Part shown: positions 37,212-44,502 of the stretch, piece by piece
Position numbering within the stretch: the stretch's first letter is position 1
Layout: every line of letters starts with the position of its first letter
The notes under the pieces: generated by a model
Databases searched by the model: none
What the model was told of the DNA's origin: nothing
The model's input: only the letters and a program-made list of their open reading frames with translations
Made by a program: the position numbers and the translations under genes
NCBI GenBank assembly: GCA_014860225.1
Contig: JACZKE010000016.1
Coordinates: 1-64,000, forward strand
Source: Desulfuromonadales bacterium
GTDB lineage: Bacteria > Desulfobacterota > Desulfuromonadia > Desulfuromonadales > BM103
DNA: 64,000 nt
Direction of reading: 5' to 3'

Positions 37212-37802
37212 ATGAGCTGTATTGAGATTGTTCGGCAAATGGATAATCACCTGCGGGTGATCGAGGAAGTCAAAGAGACTCTGGCCGGGCCGATCATCGA
37301 GATTGTAGCGAAGTTGGTCGGCGTACTAAGCTCTGGTGGCAAACTTCTGGTGATGGGTAATGGCGGCTCCGCTGCCGATGCCCAGCATCTGGCGGCGGAA
37401 CTGGTCGGCCGCTTTTTGATGGAGCGCAGGGCCCTGCCGGTCATCGCCCTGACCACCGATACATCGATCCTGACTGCAGTCGGCAATGATTACGGTTTTG
37501 ACCAAGTGTTCAGCCGGCAGGTCGAAGCGCTTGCCACACCCGGAGACATGGTGTTCGGCATCTCGACCAGTGGTAATTCACGGAATGTGATCAACGGCCT
37601 GACTGTGGCAAGGGAAAAGGGTTGCTCGACCGTCGGTCTGTTGGGTCGGGATGGCGGCGCAATTGCCGGGATGGTCGATATCAGCCTGACAATCTCATCA
37701 CCCGATACCCCCCGAATCCAGGAGGCCCATCAATTGATCATCCATATCATTTGTGACCTCGTTGAGAAGCAGCTGTTTGGCTCCCGGGAGGAACAGCGAT
37801 GA
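37212..37802 (+). CDS. gmhA: Sedoheptulose 7-phosphate isomerase
   Basis: GmhA begins ADP-heptose synthesis by isomerising sedoheptulose 7-phosphate. The 196-aa SIS-domain protein has MGNGGSAADAQHLAAELVGRF and ISTSGNSRNVINGL, with LTTDTSILTAVGND between, as in the family. ATG 37212 has AGAGGA upstream. It overlaps the next, unassigned gene (ATGA), which suggests a functional link. Confidence 0.95.
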   Translation: MSCIEIVRQMDNHLRVIEEVKETLAGPIIEIVAKLVGVLSSGGKLLVMGNGGSAADAQHLAAELVGRFLMERRALPVIALTTDTSILTAVGNDYGFDQVFSRQVEALATPGDMVFGISTSGNSRNVINGLTVAREKGCSTVGLLGRDGGAIAGMVDISLTISSPDTPRIQEAHQLIIHIICDLVEKQLFGSREEQR

Positions 37803-38764
37803 GCAAATATCAGCCGATCCATATGGACAAGGTCAAAACCTATTCGATCACCACCCGCGACAACAAGGTCAACGTCCGTGATCATTTTGCCTGTTCTCCG
37901 GAGCATGGCATGACCCTCGCGAGCTTTATCGATCGTCTCCCCCGCCTGCTGGGCGCTGACTCACTGCGAGATGTTGTCGATGCCATCGTGCGGGCCAGGC
38001 AGGAGGGGCGGCCTGTGGTGCTGGCAATGGGCGGACACGTCATCAAATGCGGTTTGCAACCGGTGCTCAAGGCTCTGATTGAAGCCGATGTCATCACCGC
38101 CGTGGCCATGAACGGTTCGGCGGCGATCCACGATTTCGAAGTGTCGCTGATCGGCGCCACCTCCGAGGATGTCGGCGCCGTGCTGCATGCCGGCGATTTC
38201 GGCTTCTCCGAGGAAACCGGCGGCGGCATCAATCGCGCCCTCAAGGCGGCCCTGCCTGAAGGGATCGGCTTCGGCGAGGCGATCGGCCGCTGCATTCTCG
38301 ACAAGCAACACCCGTACGGGGAATACAGCCTGCTGGCCGCTTGTGTTGCACACGATATTCCGGTGACTGCCCATGTGGCGATCGGCACCGATATCATCCA
38401 TCAGCACCCCGAGTTCGACGGCGCCGTGACCGGCGAGATGTCGGCGCGTGACTTCCGCTTACTGACGTCGGTAGTGGCCGACCTGAACGGCGGGGTCTGG
38501 CTGAACGTCGGTTCGGCGGTGATTATGCCGGAGGTCTTCCTCAAGGCGATCTCCATCGTCCAGAACCTCGGCTATCATGTCGCCGACTTCACGACCGCCA
38601 ACTTCGACATGAACCAGCATTACCGACCCTTGCAGAACGTGGTCAGGCGGCCGACCTCCGGCAGCGGCAGGGGGTATTCGATTACCGGTCATCACGAGAT
38701 CAACATCCCACTGATGGCGGCGGCCGTTCTCGACGGTCTGCACGCCACAGCGTCCAGCGCATAA
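37799..38764 (+). CDS. Conserved protein, deoxyhypusine synthase-like fold; function unknown
   Basis: A 321-aa soluble protein. I see weak, ordered similarity to the NAD-binding deoxyhypusine synthase fold (LAMGGHVIKCGL; AVAMNGSAAIHDFEV at 102-115; IPVTAHVAIGTDIIHQHPEFDGA; LNVGSAVIMPEVFLKA; a closing SGRGYSITGHHEINIP), but not the SWGKI lysine region of true enzymes. Bacteria lack eIF5A, so hypusine formation is unlikely. It is translationally coupled to gmhA and precedes a kinase and hldE, so a role in heptose or core sugar metabolism is the best guess. Certainty is low beyond 'real, conserved-looking gene'. Confidence 0.75.
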   Translation: MSKYQPIHMDKVKTYSITTRDNKVNVRDHFACSPEHGMTLASFIDRLPRLLGADSLRDVVDAIVRARQEGRPVVLAMGGHVIKCGLQPVLKALIEADVITAVAMNGSAAIHDFEVSLIGATSEDVGAVLHAGDFGFSEETGGGINRALKAALPEGIGFGEAIGRCILDKQHPYGEYSLLAACVAHDIPVTAHVAIGTDIIHQHPEFDGAVTGEMSARDFRLLTSVVADLNGGVWLNVGSAVIMPEVFLKAISIVQNLGYHVADFTTANFDMNQHYRPLQNVVRRPTSGSGRGYSITGHHEINIPLMAAAVLDGLHATASSA

Positions 38765-38784
38765 GCTGAACCGGATTGCCTGCC

Positions 38785-39444
38785 ATGAAACGCATCGATC
38801 ATCCCCGCTACATGGAATTGCTGGCCAGTTCCACTGTGCTAGAACGTGACGGCTATGGTGAAAAAGTACTTGAGCGGCCGGACGGCACTCTGGTGAAGAT
38901 TTTTCGCCGCAAGCGCTGGCTGTCGACTGCTTTGCTTTTTCCGTATGCTCACCGGTTCGTGCGCAACAGCCGCCGCCTTGCCGAGCGTGGAATCCTCTCA
39001 GTGCGCGTCGTCGATACAGCTTACTGCCACGCTGTTGGCCGTCATCTGGTGACCTATCAGCCGCTGCCCGGCACCACATTGAGGCAGGCTCTCAGAGACT
39101 ATGAATCACAACGTTGCAACTTGCTCACCGGCTTCGCGCATTATGTTGCCGGCCTGCACCAGAAAGGTATCTATTTCCGATCCTTGCATTTCGGCAACAT
39201 CATCGTCTCGCACGACGGGGCGAAAATAGGGCTGATCGATGTAGCTGATTTGAGCCTGCACGCCGGACCTTTGTCAACGCGTCGGCGCATTCGTAATTTT
39301 AGTTACATGCTGCGTTACAAGGAAGACCGGGCGGCCCTGCGCGATTGTGGCTGGCTGGATTTCCTCAGCAACTATCTGGCTGCTGCGCCGTTATCGCCAC
39401 GCGCTGTGCAGACCCTGCGGAAAAGTCTTAACGAGATTCTCTGA
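38785..39444 (+). CDS. Kinase-like protein of LPS kinase (InaA/toluene-tolerance) type
   Basis: The 219-aa protein has a kinase-fold layout: VKIFRRKRW (Lys38 as possible ATP lysine), a catalytic-loop position reading YFRSLHFGNII, and LIDVADLSL (Asp152). The usual HxD of the catalytic loop is replaced by FRS, so it either uses a different base or is a pseudokinase; I believe related proteins share this. It sits between the heptose genes gmhA and hldE. ATG 38785 is used over TTG 38776. The following 185-base gap shows no clear feature. Confidence 0.75.
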   Translation: MKRIDHPRYMELLASSTVLERDGYGEKVLERPDGTLVKIFRRKRWLSTALLFPYAHRFVRNSRRLAERGILSVRVVDTAYCHAVGRHLVTYQPLPGTTLRQALRDYESQRCNLLTGFAHYVAGLHQKGIYFRSLHFGNIIVSHDGAKIGLIDVADLSLHAGPLSTRRRIRNFSYMLRYKEDRAALRDCGWLDFLSNYLAAAPLSPRAVQTLRKSLNEIL

Positions 39445-39629
39445 TGTTTCCACTTAAGCCCTTGGAAGAGGGTTGAATTGAAAATCCTCGCATCTTTAAA
39501 GGGCACGCGTGAGTTGTGTTGAGCGAATTGTGTCGCCAGCAGGCAAAAGAATACTTCCAAGTGCAACGTTTCATGGCTATTATTGGCCGCAGAGCATGAG
39601 TTAAATTTGCTGTTTAACAGGATGTTTCC

Positions 39630-41099
39630 ATGGATCGTCTGAAAGTTGAGCGATTTTTAGCCAGTCTGAGCGACCTTCGCGTCTTGGTCGTCGGTGATCT
39701 GATGTTGGACGAGTATGTCTGGGGCAAAGTCGAGCGCATATCTCCTGAAGCTCCGGTGCAGGTGGTCGAGGTTTACAACGACGATCTGCGCCTGGGTGGC
39801 GCGGGTAATGTGATCAATAACCTGGTCACCCTCGGCGTTTCTGTCTCTGTCGCCAGCGTATTGGGCGATGATGCCGATGGCTGCCTGCTGCAACAGAAGC
39901 TTGAACGGCTCGGAGTCGATACAGGCGGAGTGGTTTGTGATGCCGGCCGCACGACCAGTCGTAAAACCCGGGTGATGGCCAATAACCAGCAGATCGTTCG
40001 TATCGACCGTGAGACCCGACTTGAAATAACCACAGAACACGTAGAGCAGCTGACCAGCTCCGTGCGTGCAGCGATGCCGACCTGTCAGGTGATTCTGGTT
40101 TCCGATTATCTCAAAGGGGTTCTTCCGGAAAGCTTTCTTCAGGCAATTATGGCCGCCGGGCGTGAGGCCGGGGTGCCGGTGGTTGTCGACCCGAAGGGCA
40201 GCGATTTCCACAAGTATCGTGGCGCGACCGTGCTGACACCGAATCGCAAAGAAGCCCAGACCGCCTCGGGGGTCGCCATCGTCGACGAAGCGAGTCTGCA
40301 CAAGGCCGGACACAGCCTGTGCGACGCGCTCGCACTGGAGACGCTGGTGCTGACCCGCAGTGAAGAGGGGATGAGCCTGTTCTTCCGTGACGGCCGTGAC
40401 GAGCATATGCCCACGGAAGCTCGCGAGGTGTTTGATGTCTCCGGTGCTGGCGATACTGTGCTTGCCCTCATCGGCGTCGGCCTTGCAGCCGGTCTGTCAA
40501 TGCAGGAAGCGGCTTGGGTTTCCAACGTCGCAGCGGGAATCGTCGTTGGCAAAATAGGGACCTCAACCGTTTCACCTGATGAGATTCTTAACACGATAGC
40601 GCGTCAGCATAAAGACAGTGACTTGAAAATTCACGATTGCAGGGAGCTGTCCAGGCTGTTGGATAAACGCCGCACCCAGGGCGACAAGATCGTTTTCACC
40701 AATGGTTGCTTCGATTTGATGCATGTCGGCCATGTCAAGTATCTGCAGGCGGCCCGCAAGCTAGGTGATCTGTTGGTGCTGGGTCTGAACTCTGATGATT
40801 CCATCCGTCGCCTGAAGGGGGAAAAGCGTCCCCTGATCGGCGAGTCCGAACGGGCGCATATTATGGCCGCCCTGAATTGCGTCGATTATGTGGTGATCTT
40901 CAACGAAGACACGCCCCTGGAATTAATCAGTGCACTCAAACCGGACATCCTGGTCAAAGGCGGTGATTATGACCTGGATGGAGTTGTCGGCCGCGATCTG
41001 GTAGAAAGTTACGGCGGACGAGTCGAACTGATCCAGTTTGTCGAAGGTCGTTCCACGACTGCTATAATTGAGAAAATTCTTCAAGCCTATCAGGAATAA
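39630..41099 (+). CDS. hldE: Bifunctional heptose 7-phosphate kinase / heptose 1-phosphate adenylyltransferase
   Basis: HldE performs the second and fourth steps of ADP-heptose synthesis. The 489-aa fusion has a PfkB-type kinase domain (about 1-320; GGAGNVINNL, DPKGSDFHKYRGATVLTPNRKEA in two blocks, DVSGAGDTVLALIG) and a nucleotidyltransferase domain (about 340-489; FTNGCFDLMHVGHVKYL with the HxGH motif, LKGEKRP). Both halves look intact. Its last codons carry the AGGA (41092-41095) used by the next gene. Confidence 0.96.
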   Translation: MDRLKVERFLASLSDLRVLVVGDLMLDEYVWGKVERISPEAPVQVVEVYNDDLRLGGAGNVINNLVTLGVSVSVASVLGDDADGCLLQQKLERLGVDTGGVVCDAGRTTSRKTRVMANNQQIVRIDRETRLEITTEHVEQLTSSVRAAMPTCQVILVSDYLKGVLPESFLQAIMAAGREAGVPVVVDPKGSDFHKYRGATVLTPNRKEAQTASGVAIVDEASLHKAGHSLCDALALETLVLTRSEEGMSLFFRDGRDEHMPTEAREVFDVSGAGDTVLALIGVGLAAGLSMQEAAWVSNVAAGIVVGKIGTSTVSPDEILNTIARQHKDSDLKIHDCRELSRLLDKRRTQGDKIVFTNGCFDLMHVGHVKYLQAARKLGDLLVLGLNSDDSIRRLKGEKRPLIGESERAHIMAALNCVDYVVIFNEDTPLELISALKPDILVKGGDYDLDGVVGRDLVESYGGRVELIQFVEGRSTTAIIEKILQAYQE

Positions 41100-41103
41100 A
41101 TCA

Positions 41104-41517
41104 TTGAATCACCAAGGCACCAAGACACCAAGAGAACCTATTCCCTTTGAGATAGACAAAATCGCCAGTCAAGTCGTTGATGCAGCTTTTTCCGTTCATT
41201 CAAAACTTGGTCCAGGCTTATTGGAAAGTGTCTATGAAACGTGTTTGGCTTATGAATTGTCAAAAAGACAGATCAAGACTGAACGTCAAAAGCATTTACC
41301 TGTTATTTACGATGAATTACATTTAGACGCTGGCTTGCGATTGGATATGCTGGTTGGTGACAGTGTTGTCGTCGAACTGAAAGCTGTCGAAAAAGTCCTC
41401 CCTGTTCACTTTTCTCAGCTATTGACCTATCTCAAGCTTTCCGGACACAGGCTCGGCCTGCTCATTAATTTTAACTCCCCTTTGATCAAGGATGGTATCA
41501 CCAGATTGGCTGTTTAG
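41104..41517 (+). CDS. GxxExxY family protein (PD-(D/E)XK nuclease-like)
   Basis: The 137-aa protein has the name-giving motif in KLGPGLLESVYETCL and a PD-(D/E)XK-like core: LRLDMLV, then VVVELKAVE and QLLTYLKLSG. The family (TIGR04256/PF13366) has no settled function. I place the start at TTG 41104, 8 bases after AGGA; there is no ATG. Residues 2-10 are encoded by the left arm of the flanking inverted repeat (CACCAAGR units), so repeat and gene behave as one unit. It interrupts the hldE-gmhB pair. Confidence 0.85.
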   Translation: MNHQGTKTPREPIPFEIDKIASQVVDAAFSVHSKLGPGLLESVYETCLAYELSKRQIKTERQKHLPVIYDELHLDAGLRLDMLVGDSVVVELKAVEKVLPVHFSQLLTYLKLSGHRLGLLINFNSPLIKDGITRLAV

Positions 41518-41548
41518 CCTTTCTTCGTGATCTTGGTGACTTGGTGAT
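41108..41548 (+). mobile_element. Putative GxxExxY mobile unit with inverted octamer-repeat arms
   Basis: ATCACCAAGGCACCAAG at 41108-41124 is matched in inverted orientation by 41532-41548 with one difference in 17. The left arm continues with a third CACCAAGA unit. The unit encloses exactly one gene and lies between two genes of the same pathway. I see no transposase motif other than the nuclease-like protein and no clear target duplication. Mobility is inference. Confidence 0.6.
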
Positions 41549-41558
41549 GGATAAAACT

Positions 41559-42131
41559 ATGCCTTTAAACCGAGCTATATTCCTCGACCGCGATGGCACC
41601 ATCAACGTCGAGAAGGACTACCTGCACAAGGTCGAGGATTTCGAGTTTCTCCCCGGCACGCCGCAGGCAATCAAGCGCCTCAAGGATGGCGGCTTCCTGG
41701 TGATAGTGGTCAGCAACCAGTCAGGAATCGGCCGCGGTTACTTCGATGAACAGGCGGTCGAGACACTGCATGAGCATATTCAGGCAGAGTTGGCCGCGTA
41801 TGGCACCTCGATTGATGCCTTCTACTTCTGTCCCCATCATCCCGAACATGGCCTCGATCATTACAAGGTTGACTGTGACTGTCGCAAAGGCGCGCCGGGG
41901 ATGCTGCTGCAGGCTGCTGAGGATTACAATATTGATCTGCCGCGCTCATTCATGATCGGCGACAAGCTTGCTGATATTGAAGCGGGGGAGCGGGCCGGCT
42001 GTACGCCGATCCTGGTTTTGACAGGCTATGGCAAGGTTGCTCAGCGGCAGCAGGAGTTTGCAACGGTGGAAAAGTGTCGTGATCTGGATTGTGCTGCCAC
42101 TTTCATACTTAGCCAACTGGCTGAAAAATAA
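41559..42131 (+). CDS. gmhB: D-glycero-beta-D-manno-heptose 1,7-bisphosphate 7-phosphatase
   Basis: GmhB removes the 7-phosphate in ADP-heptose synthesis. The 190-aa HAD phosphatase has the nucleophile motif FLDRDGTIN, SNQSGIGRGYFDE, the zinc loop CPHHPEHGLDHYKVDCDCRKG and MIGDKLADIEAGERAG. ATG 41559 puts seven residues before FLDRDG, as in E. coli; ATG 41547 is also in frame but lies inside the right arm of the GxxExxY unit. The native ribosome site was probably displaced by that insertion. Confidence 0.93.
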   Translation: MPLNRAIFLDRDGTINVEKDYLHKVEDFEFLPGTPQAIKRLKDGGFLVIVVSNQSGIGRGYFDEQAVETLHEHIQAELAAYGTSIDAFYFCPHHPEHGLDHYKVDCDCRKGAPGMLLQAAEDYNIDLPRSFMIGDKLADIEAGERAGCTPILVLTGYGKVAQRQQEFATVEKCRDLDCAATFILSQLAEK

Positions 42132-42169
42132 CAATAACGCTTGGTTGACGATTGATCATGAATGGTGTT

Positions 42170-42245
42170 AAGTTAGCCACGTTTTGGGGTGCTAACTTGG
42201 GCTTATCTGTGACAGCTTCGATCTTTGCCGATCGGGTTTTTTTTT
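42170..42245 (+). promoter_or_regulatory. Structured leader of rfbB: hairpin plus intrinsic terminator
   Basis: AAGTTAGC at 42170-42177 pairs perfectly with GCTAACTT at 42191-42198. Forty bases later CGATC (42219-42223) pairs with GATCG (42230-42234), extended by two G-U pairs, followed by nine T (42237-42245). This is a good intrinsic terminator 21 bases before the rfbB ATG. It may close the heptose operon or attenuate rfbBDAC. Confidence 0.6.
42219..42245 (+). terminator. Intrinsic terminator between gmhB and rfbB
   Basis: A 5-7 bp stem (CGATC/GATCG plus G-U pairs, loop TTTGCC) runs directly into a T9 tract. It is the clearest intrinsic terminator I find in the window. Confidence 0.65.
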
Positions 42246-42266
42246 GTTTAAGAGAGGTTTGTTTAT

Positions 42267-43376
42267 ATGCGGAAGATCCTTGTTACCGGCGGCTGCGGCT
42301 TTATCGGCTCGAACTTTGTGCGGCTCGCTCTTCATCAGCTCCCAGAAGTGCGCATCATCAATCTCGACAAGCTAACCTATGCCGGCAACCCCGCTAACCT
42401 CCAGGATGTCGAAAATAATCCTCATTACAGGTTCGTTCATGGCGACATCTGTGACCCGGTACTGCTGGAAAAGTTGTTTGCCGAAGAGCAGATCGACACG
42501 GTCGTCCACTTCGCCGCCGAATCCCATGTCGACCGCAGCATTGATGGGCCAGCCGAATTCATTCAGACAAATATCCTCGGCACCTTCACCCTGCTCGAAA
42601 CTGCCCGTAAGGCATGGGAGCCGTTACAAAAAAGCCGTGATGATAAAACCGTTAGGGATTTTTCGTCACGCGTTACGGATTCATCACCACGGTTCCTGCA
42701 CGTAAGTACCGATGAGGTCTACGGCTCCCTCGGCGATACCGGCCTGTTCACAGAAACGACCCCCTACGACCCACGATCCCCTTATTCGGCAAGCAAGGCG
42801 TCCTCCGATCATCTGGTCAGCGCGTATCACCACACCTACAACCTGCCGACGCTGATGACCAACTGCTCCAACAATTACGGCCCCTACCACTTCCCGGAAA
42901 AGTTGATCCCGCTGATTATCAACAATGCCCTGAACGGCAAAGAGCTGCCGGTATATGGTGACGGTAAGAACGTGCGCGACTGGCTGTATGTGGTCGATCA
43001 CTGTGCGGCGATTTTGACGGTGCTGCAAAAGGGCCGGGTAGGGGAGACCTACAATGTCGGCGGCAACAGCGAGAAGCAGAATATCGAGGTGGTGCAGACG
43101 GTTTGCGACATCCTTGACGAGAAAACGGCGCCTCTCGCAAGTGGCCAGCCACGCCGCTCATTGATCAAGTTCGTGAAAGATCGCGCTGGTCATGACAGAA
43201 GGTACGCCATTGATGCTTCTAAACTAAAGCAGGAACTGGGCTGGGAGCCGAGTGTTAATTTTGATGATGGAATCCGTATAACGGTGGAGTGGTATCTTGA
43301 CAACCCGAAGTGGGTCGAATCGGTTCTGGACGGATCCTACCAGGAATATTATGAAAAAATGTATGGCGGCAGGTAA
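42267..43376 (+). CDS. rfbB: dTDP-glucose 4,6-dehydratase
   Basis: RfbB makes dTDP-4-keto-6-deoxyglucose from dTDP-glucose. The 369-aa SDR protein has [32 protein letters not shown] and the catalytic YSASK. Between KAWE (115-118) and RFLHVSTDE it carries a segment about 13 residues longer than in E. coli (roughly 121-142), encoded by DNA with inverted repeats at its ends (42635-42692). The reading frame is open, so it is probably functional. Start ATG 42267 follows AGAGAGG. Confidence 0.94.
   Translation: MRKILVTGGCGFIGSNFVRLALHQLPEVRIINLDKLTYAGNPANLQDVENNPHYRFVHGDICDPVLLEKLFAEEQIDTVVHFAAESHVDRSIDGPAEFIQTNILGTFTLLETARKAWEPLQKSRDDKTVRDFSSRVTDSSPRFLHVSTDEVYGSLGDTGLFTETTPYDPRSPYSASKASSDHLVSAYHHTYNLPTLMTNCSNNYGPYHFPEKLIPLIINNALNGKELPVYGDGKNVRDWLYVVDHCAAILTVLQKGRVGETYNVGGNSEKQNIEVVQTVCDILDEKTAPLASGQPRRSLIKFVKDRAGHDRRYAIDASKLKQELGWEPSVNFDDGIRITVEWYLDNPKWVESVLDGSYQEYYEKMYGGR
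42635..42692. repeat. Inverted-repeat insertion inside rfbB, in frame
   Basis: CCGTGATGA at 42635-42643 is mirrored by TCATCAC(CA)CGG at 42681-42692. The segment encodes [17 protein letters not shown]-like polar residues not expected at this place in RfbB. Confidence 0.5.
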
Positions 43377-43382
43377 GGTAAT

Positions 43383-43478
43383 CTCACGCAGAGAACACAG
43401 GGATCACAGGGAGAAAAAATATATAACCCTTTTGATTCTCTCTGCGTCCTCAAGTGAACGCAGCAAACAAGCGAGAGG
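43383..43478 (+). repeat. Gene-less octamer/nonamer repeat, copy upstream of rfbD
   Basis: The left arm is CGCAGAGAA, CACAGGGAT, CACAGGGAG (three 9-base units); TCTCTGCGT at 43439-43447 is the inverted match to ACGCAGAGA at 43386-43394. The right end, CTCAAGTGAACGCAGCAAAC onward, is nearly the same as at 44462-44490. Its last bases GAGAGG (43473-43478) are the ribosome site of rfbD. Confidence 0.7.
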
Positions 43479-43487
43479 TGTTTTTTA

Positions 43488-44399
43488 GTGGAAAAGGCAC
43501 AACCCAAAATTGCCTTGCTGGGCGCGTCAGGAATGCTGGCACGCAAAGTTCGTGAGAAGGCACTCGCTACGGGTTATATTGTAACCCTGTATGACCTTCC
43601 GGATTTCGACATGACCGATCGAGCAAAGGTGCTGCAGGAGCTGACCCGATTGCAGCCTGATGTGATCATCAACTGTGCGGCGTTCACCAATGTCGATGGT
43701 GCCGAGACGCAGCAGGATTTGGCGATGGTCGTCAATGGCACTGCGGTTGGTTACCTGACTGAGGCTGCTTTAGCCGTTGATGCGATCCTGGTTCATGTTT
43801 CGACCGACTACGTCTTCGACGGACAAAAGAAGTCACCGTATGTTGAGGGTGATGCGCCGAACCCTAAGTCGGCCTATGGCCGCACGAAACTGGCTGGCGA
43901 ACAGGCCATTATACAGAGCGGTCTTGATAAGTACTTTATCGTCAGGACCAGTTGGTTGTATGGTCCAGGCGGCAATAATTTTGTTGAAACGATTCTGCGT
44001 TTGGCTGCGGAACGCGAAGAACTGCGCATCATCCACGATCAGGTCGGTAGTCCAACATTTACCGGAGATCTGGCTGACGCCATTTTTTCTCTGCTCGAAT
44101 CCGTTACAAGCCCCCAGCCCCCAGGACCCAGCCTCTATGGTACATACCACTTCGCCAACGAGGGCAGCTGCAGTTGGTACGAATTCGCCTGTGAGATTGT
44201 CACTCTGGCGAAGAAACAAGCTTTACCGATCAAGTCACAAAGGCTTTTGCCGATCCGGACAGAAGAATATCCTTTGCCGGCACCCAGGCCGGCGTATTCG
44301 GTTTTTTCTAAAGAAAAATATCTGGTGGCAACCGGTGCGGAAATCCCCGGCTGGAAAGACAGTCTGGTCAACTACTTGAAGAGCAGGAATAATCTCTAA
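43488..44399 (+). CDS. rfbD: dTDP-4-dehydrorhamnose reductase
   Basis: RfbD performs the last step to dTDP-L-rhamnose. The 303-aa SDR protein has [34 protein letters not shown] and [12 protein letters not shown] (Tyr-x3-Lys). Start is GTG 43488 with GAGAGG 9 bases upstream, contributed by the preceding repeat. Residues 205-215 ([11 protein letters not shown]) are encoded by a heptamer repeat (44106-44133) inserted in frame between LLE and LYGTYHFAN. Confidence 0.93.
   Translation: MEKAQPKIALLGASGMLARKVREKALATGYIVTLYDLPDFDMTDRAKVLQELTRLQPDVIINCAAFTNVDGAETQQDLAMVVNGTAVGYLTEAALAVDAILVHVSTDYVFDGQKKSPYVEGDAPNPKSAYGRTKLAGEQAIIQSGLDKYFIVRTSWLYGPGGNNFVETILRLAAEREELRIIHDQVGSPTFTGDLADAIFSLLESVTSPQPPGPSLYGTYHFANEGSCSWYEFACEIVTLAKKQALPIKSQRLLPIRTEEYPLPAPRPAYSVFSKEKYLVATGAEIPGWKDSLVNYLKSRNNL
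44106..44133. repeat. AGCCCCC heptamer repeat inside rfbD, in frame
   Basis: Units AGCCCCC, AGCCCCC, AGGACCC and AGCC run in tandem and encode a proline-rich loop. Such CCCCCAG runs are usually intergenic in related genomes, to my knowledge. Confidence 0.55.
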
Positions 44400-44404
44400 A
44401 ACGT

Positions 44405-44492
44405 CGCACTCAGAGTACACAGCGGAAAAAATAAAAAACGGGTTATGGTTTTCTTTGTGTTCTCAAGTGAGCGCAGCGAACGGGCGAGAGAA
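44405..44492 (+). repeat. Gene-less octamer/nonamer repeat, copy upstream of rfbA
   Basis: The left arm CTCAGAGTA, CACAGCGGA and the right end (44462-44490, CTCAAGTGAGCGCAGCGAAC then GGGCGAGAG) align with the copy before rfbD in the same orientation. The two copies bracket rfbD about 1 kb apart. The end AAAGG (44491-44495) serves as the rfbA ribosome site. Confidence 0.7.
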
Positions 44493-44502
44493 AGGTGTGA
44501 TG

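Noticed and set aside
37799-38764. True deoxyhypusine synthase
   Set aside because: No eIF5A substrate in bacteria and the lysine active-site region is not visible; only fold-level resemblance is claimed.
41104-41517. GxxExxY gene as part of heptose biosynthesis
   Set aside because: Family, inverted-repeat flanks and the repeat-encoded N-terminus point to an insertion rather than a pathway gene.
42152-42397. 81-codon open frame across the rfbB leader
   Set aside because: It covers the terminator and the rfbB N-terminus in another frame; no family resemblance.
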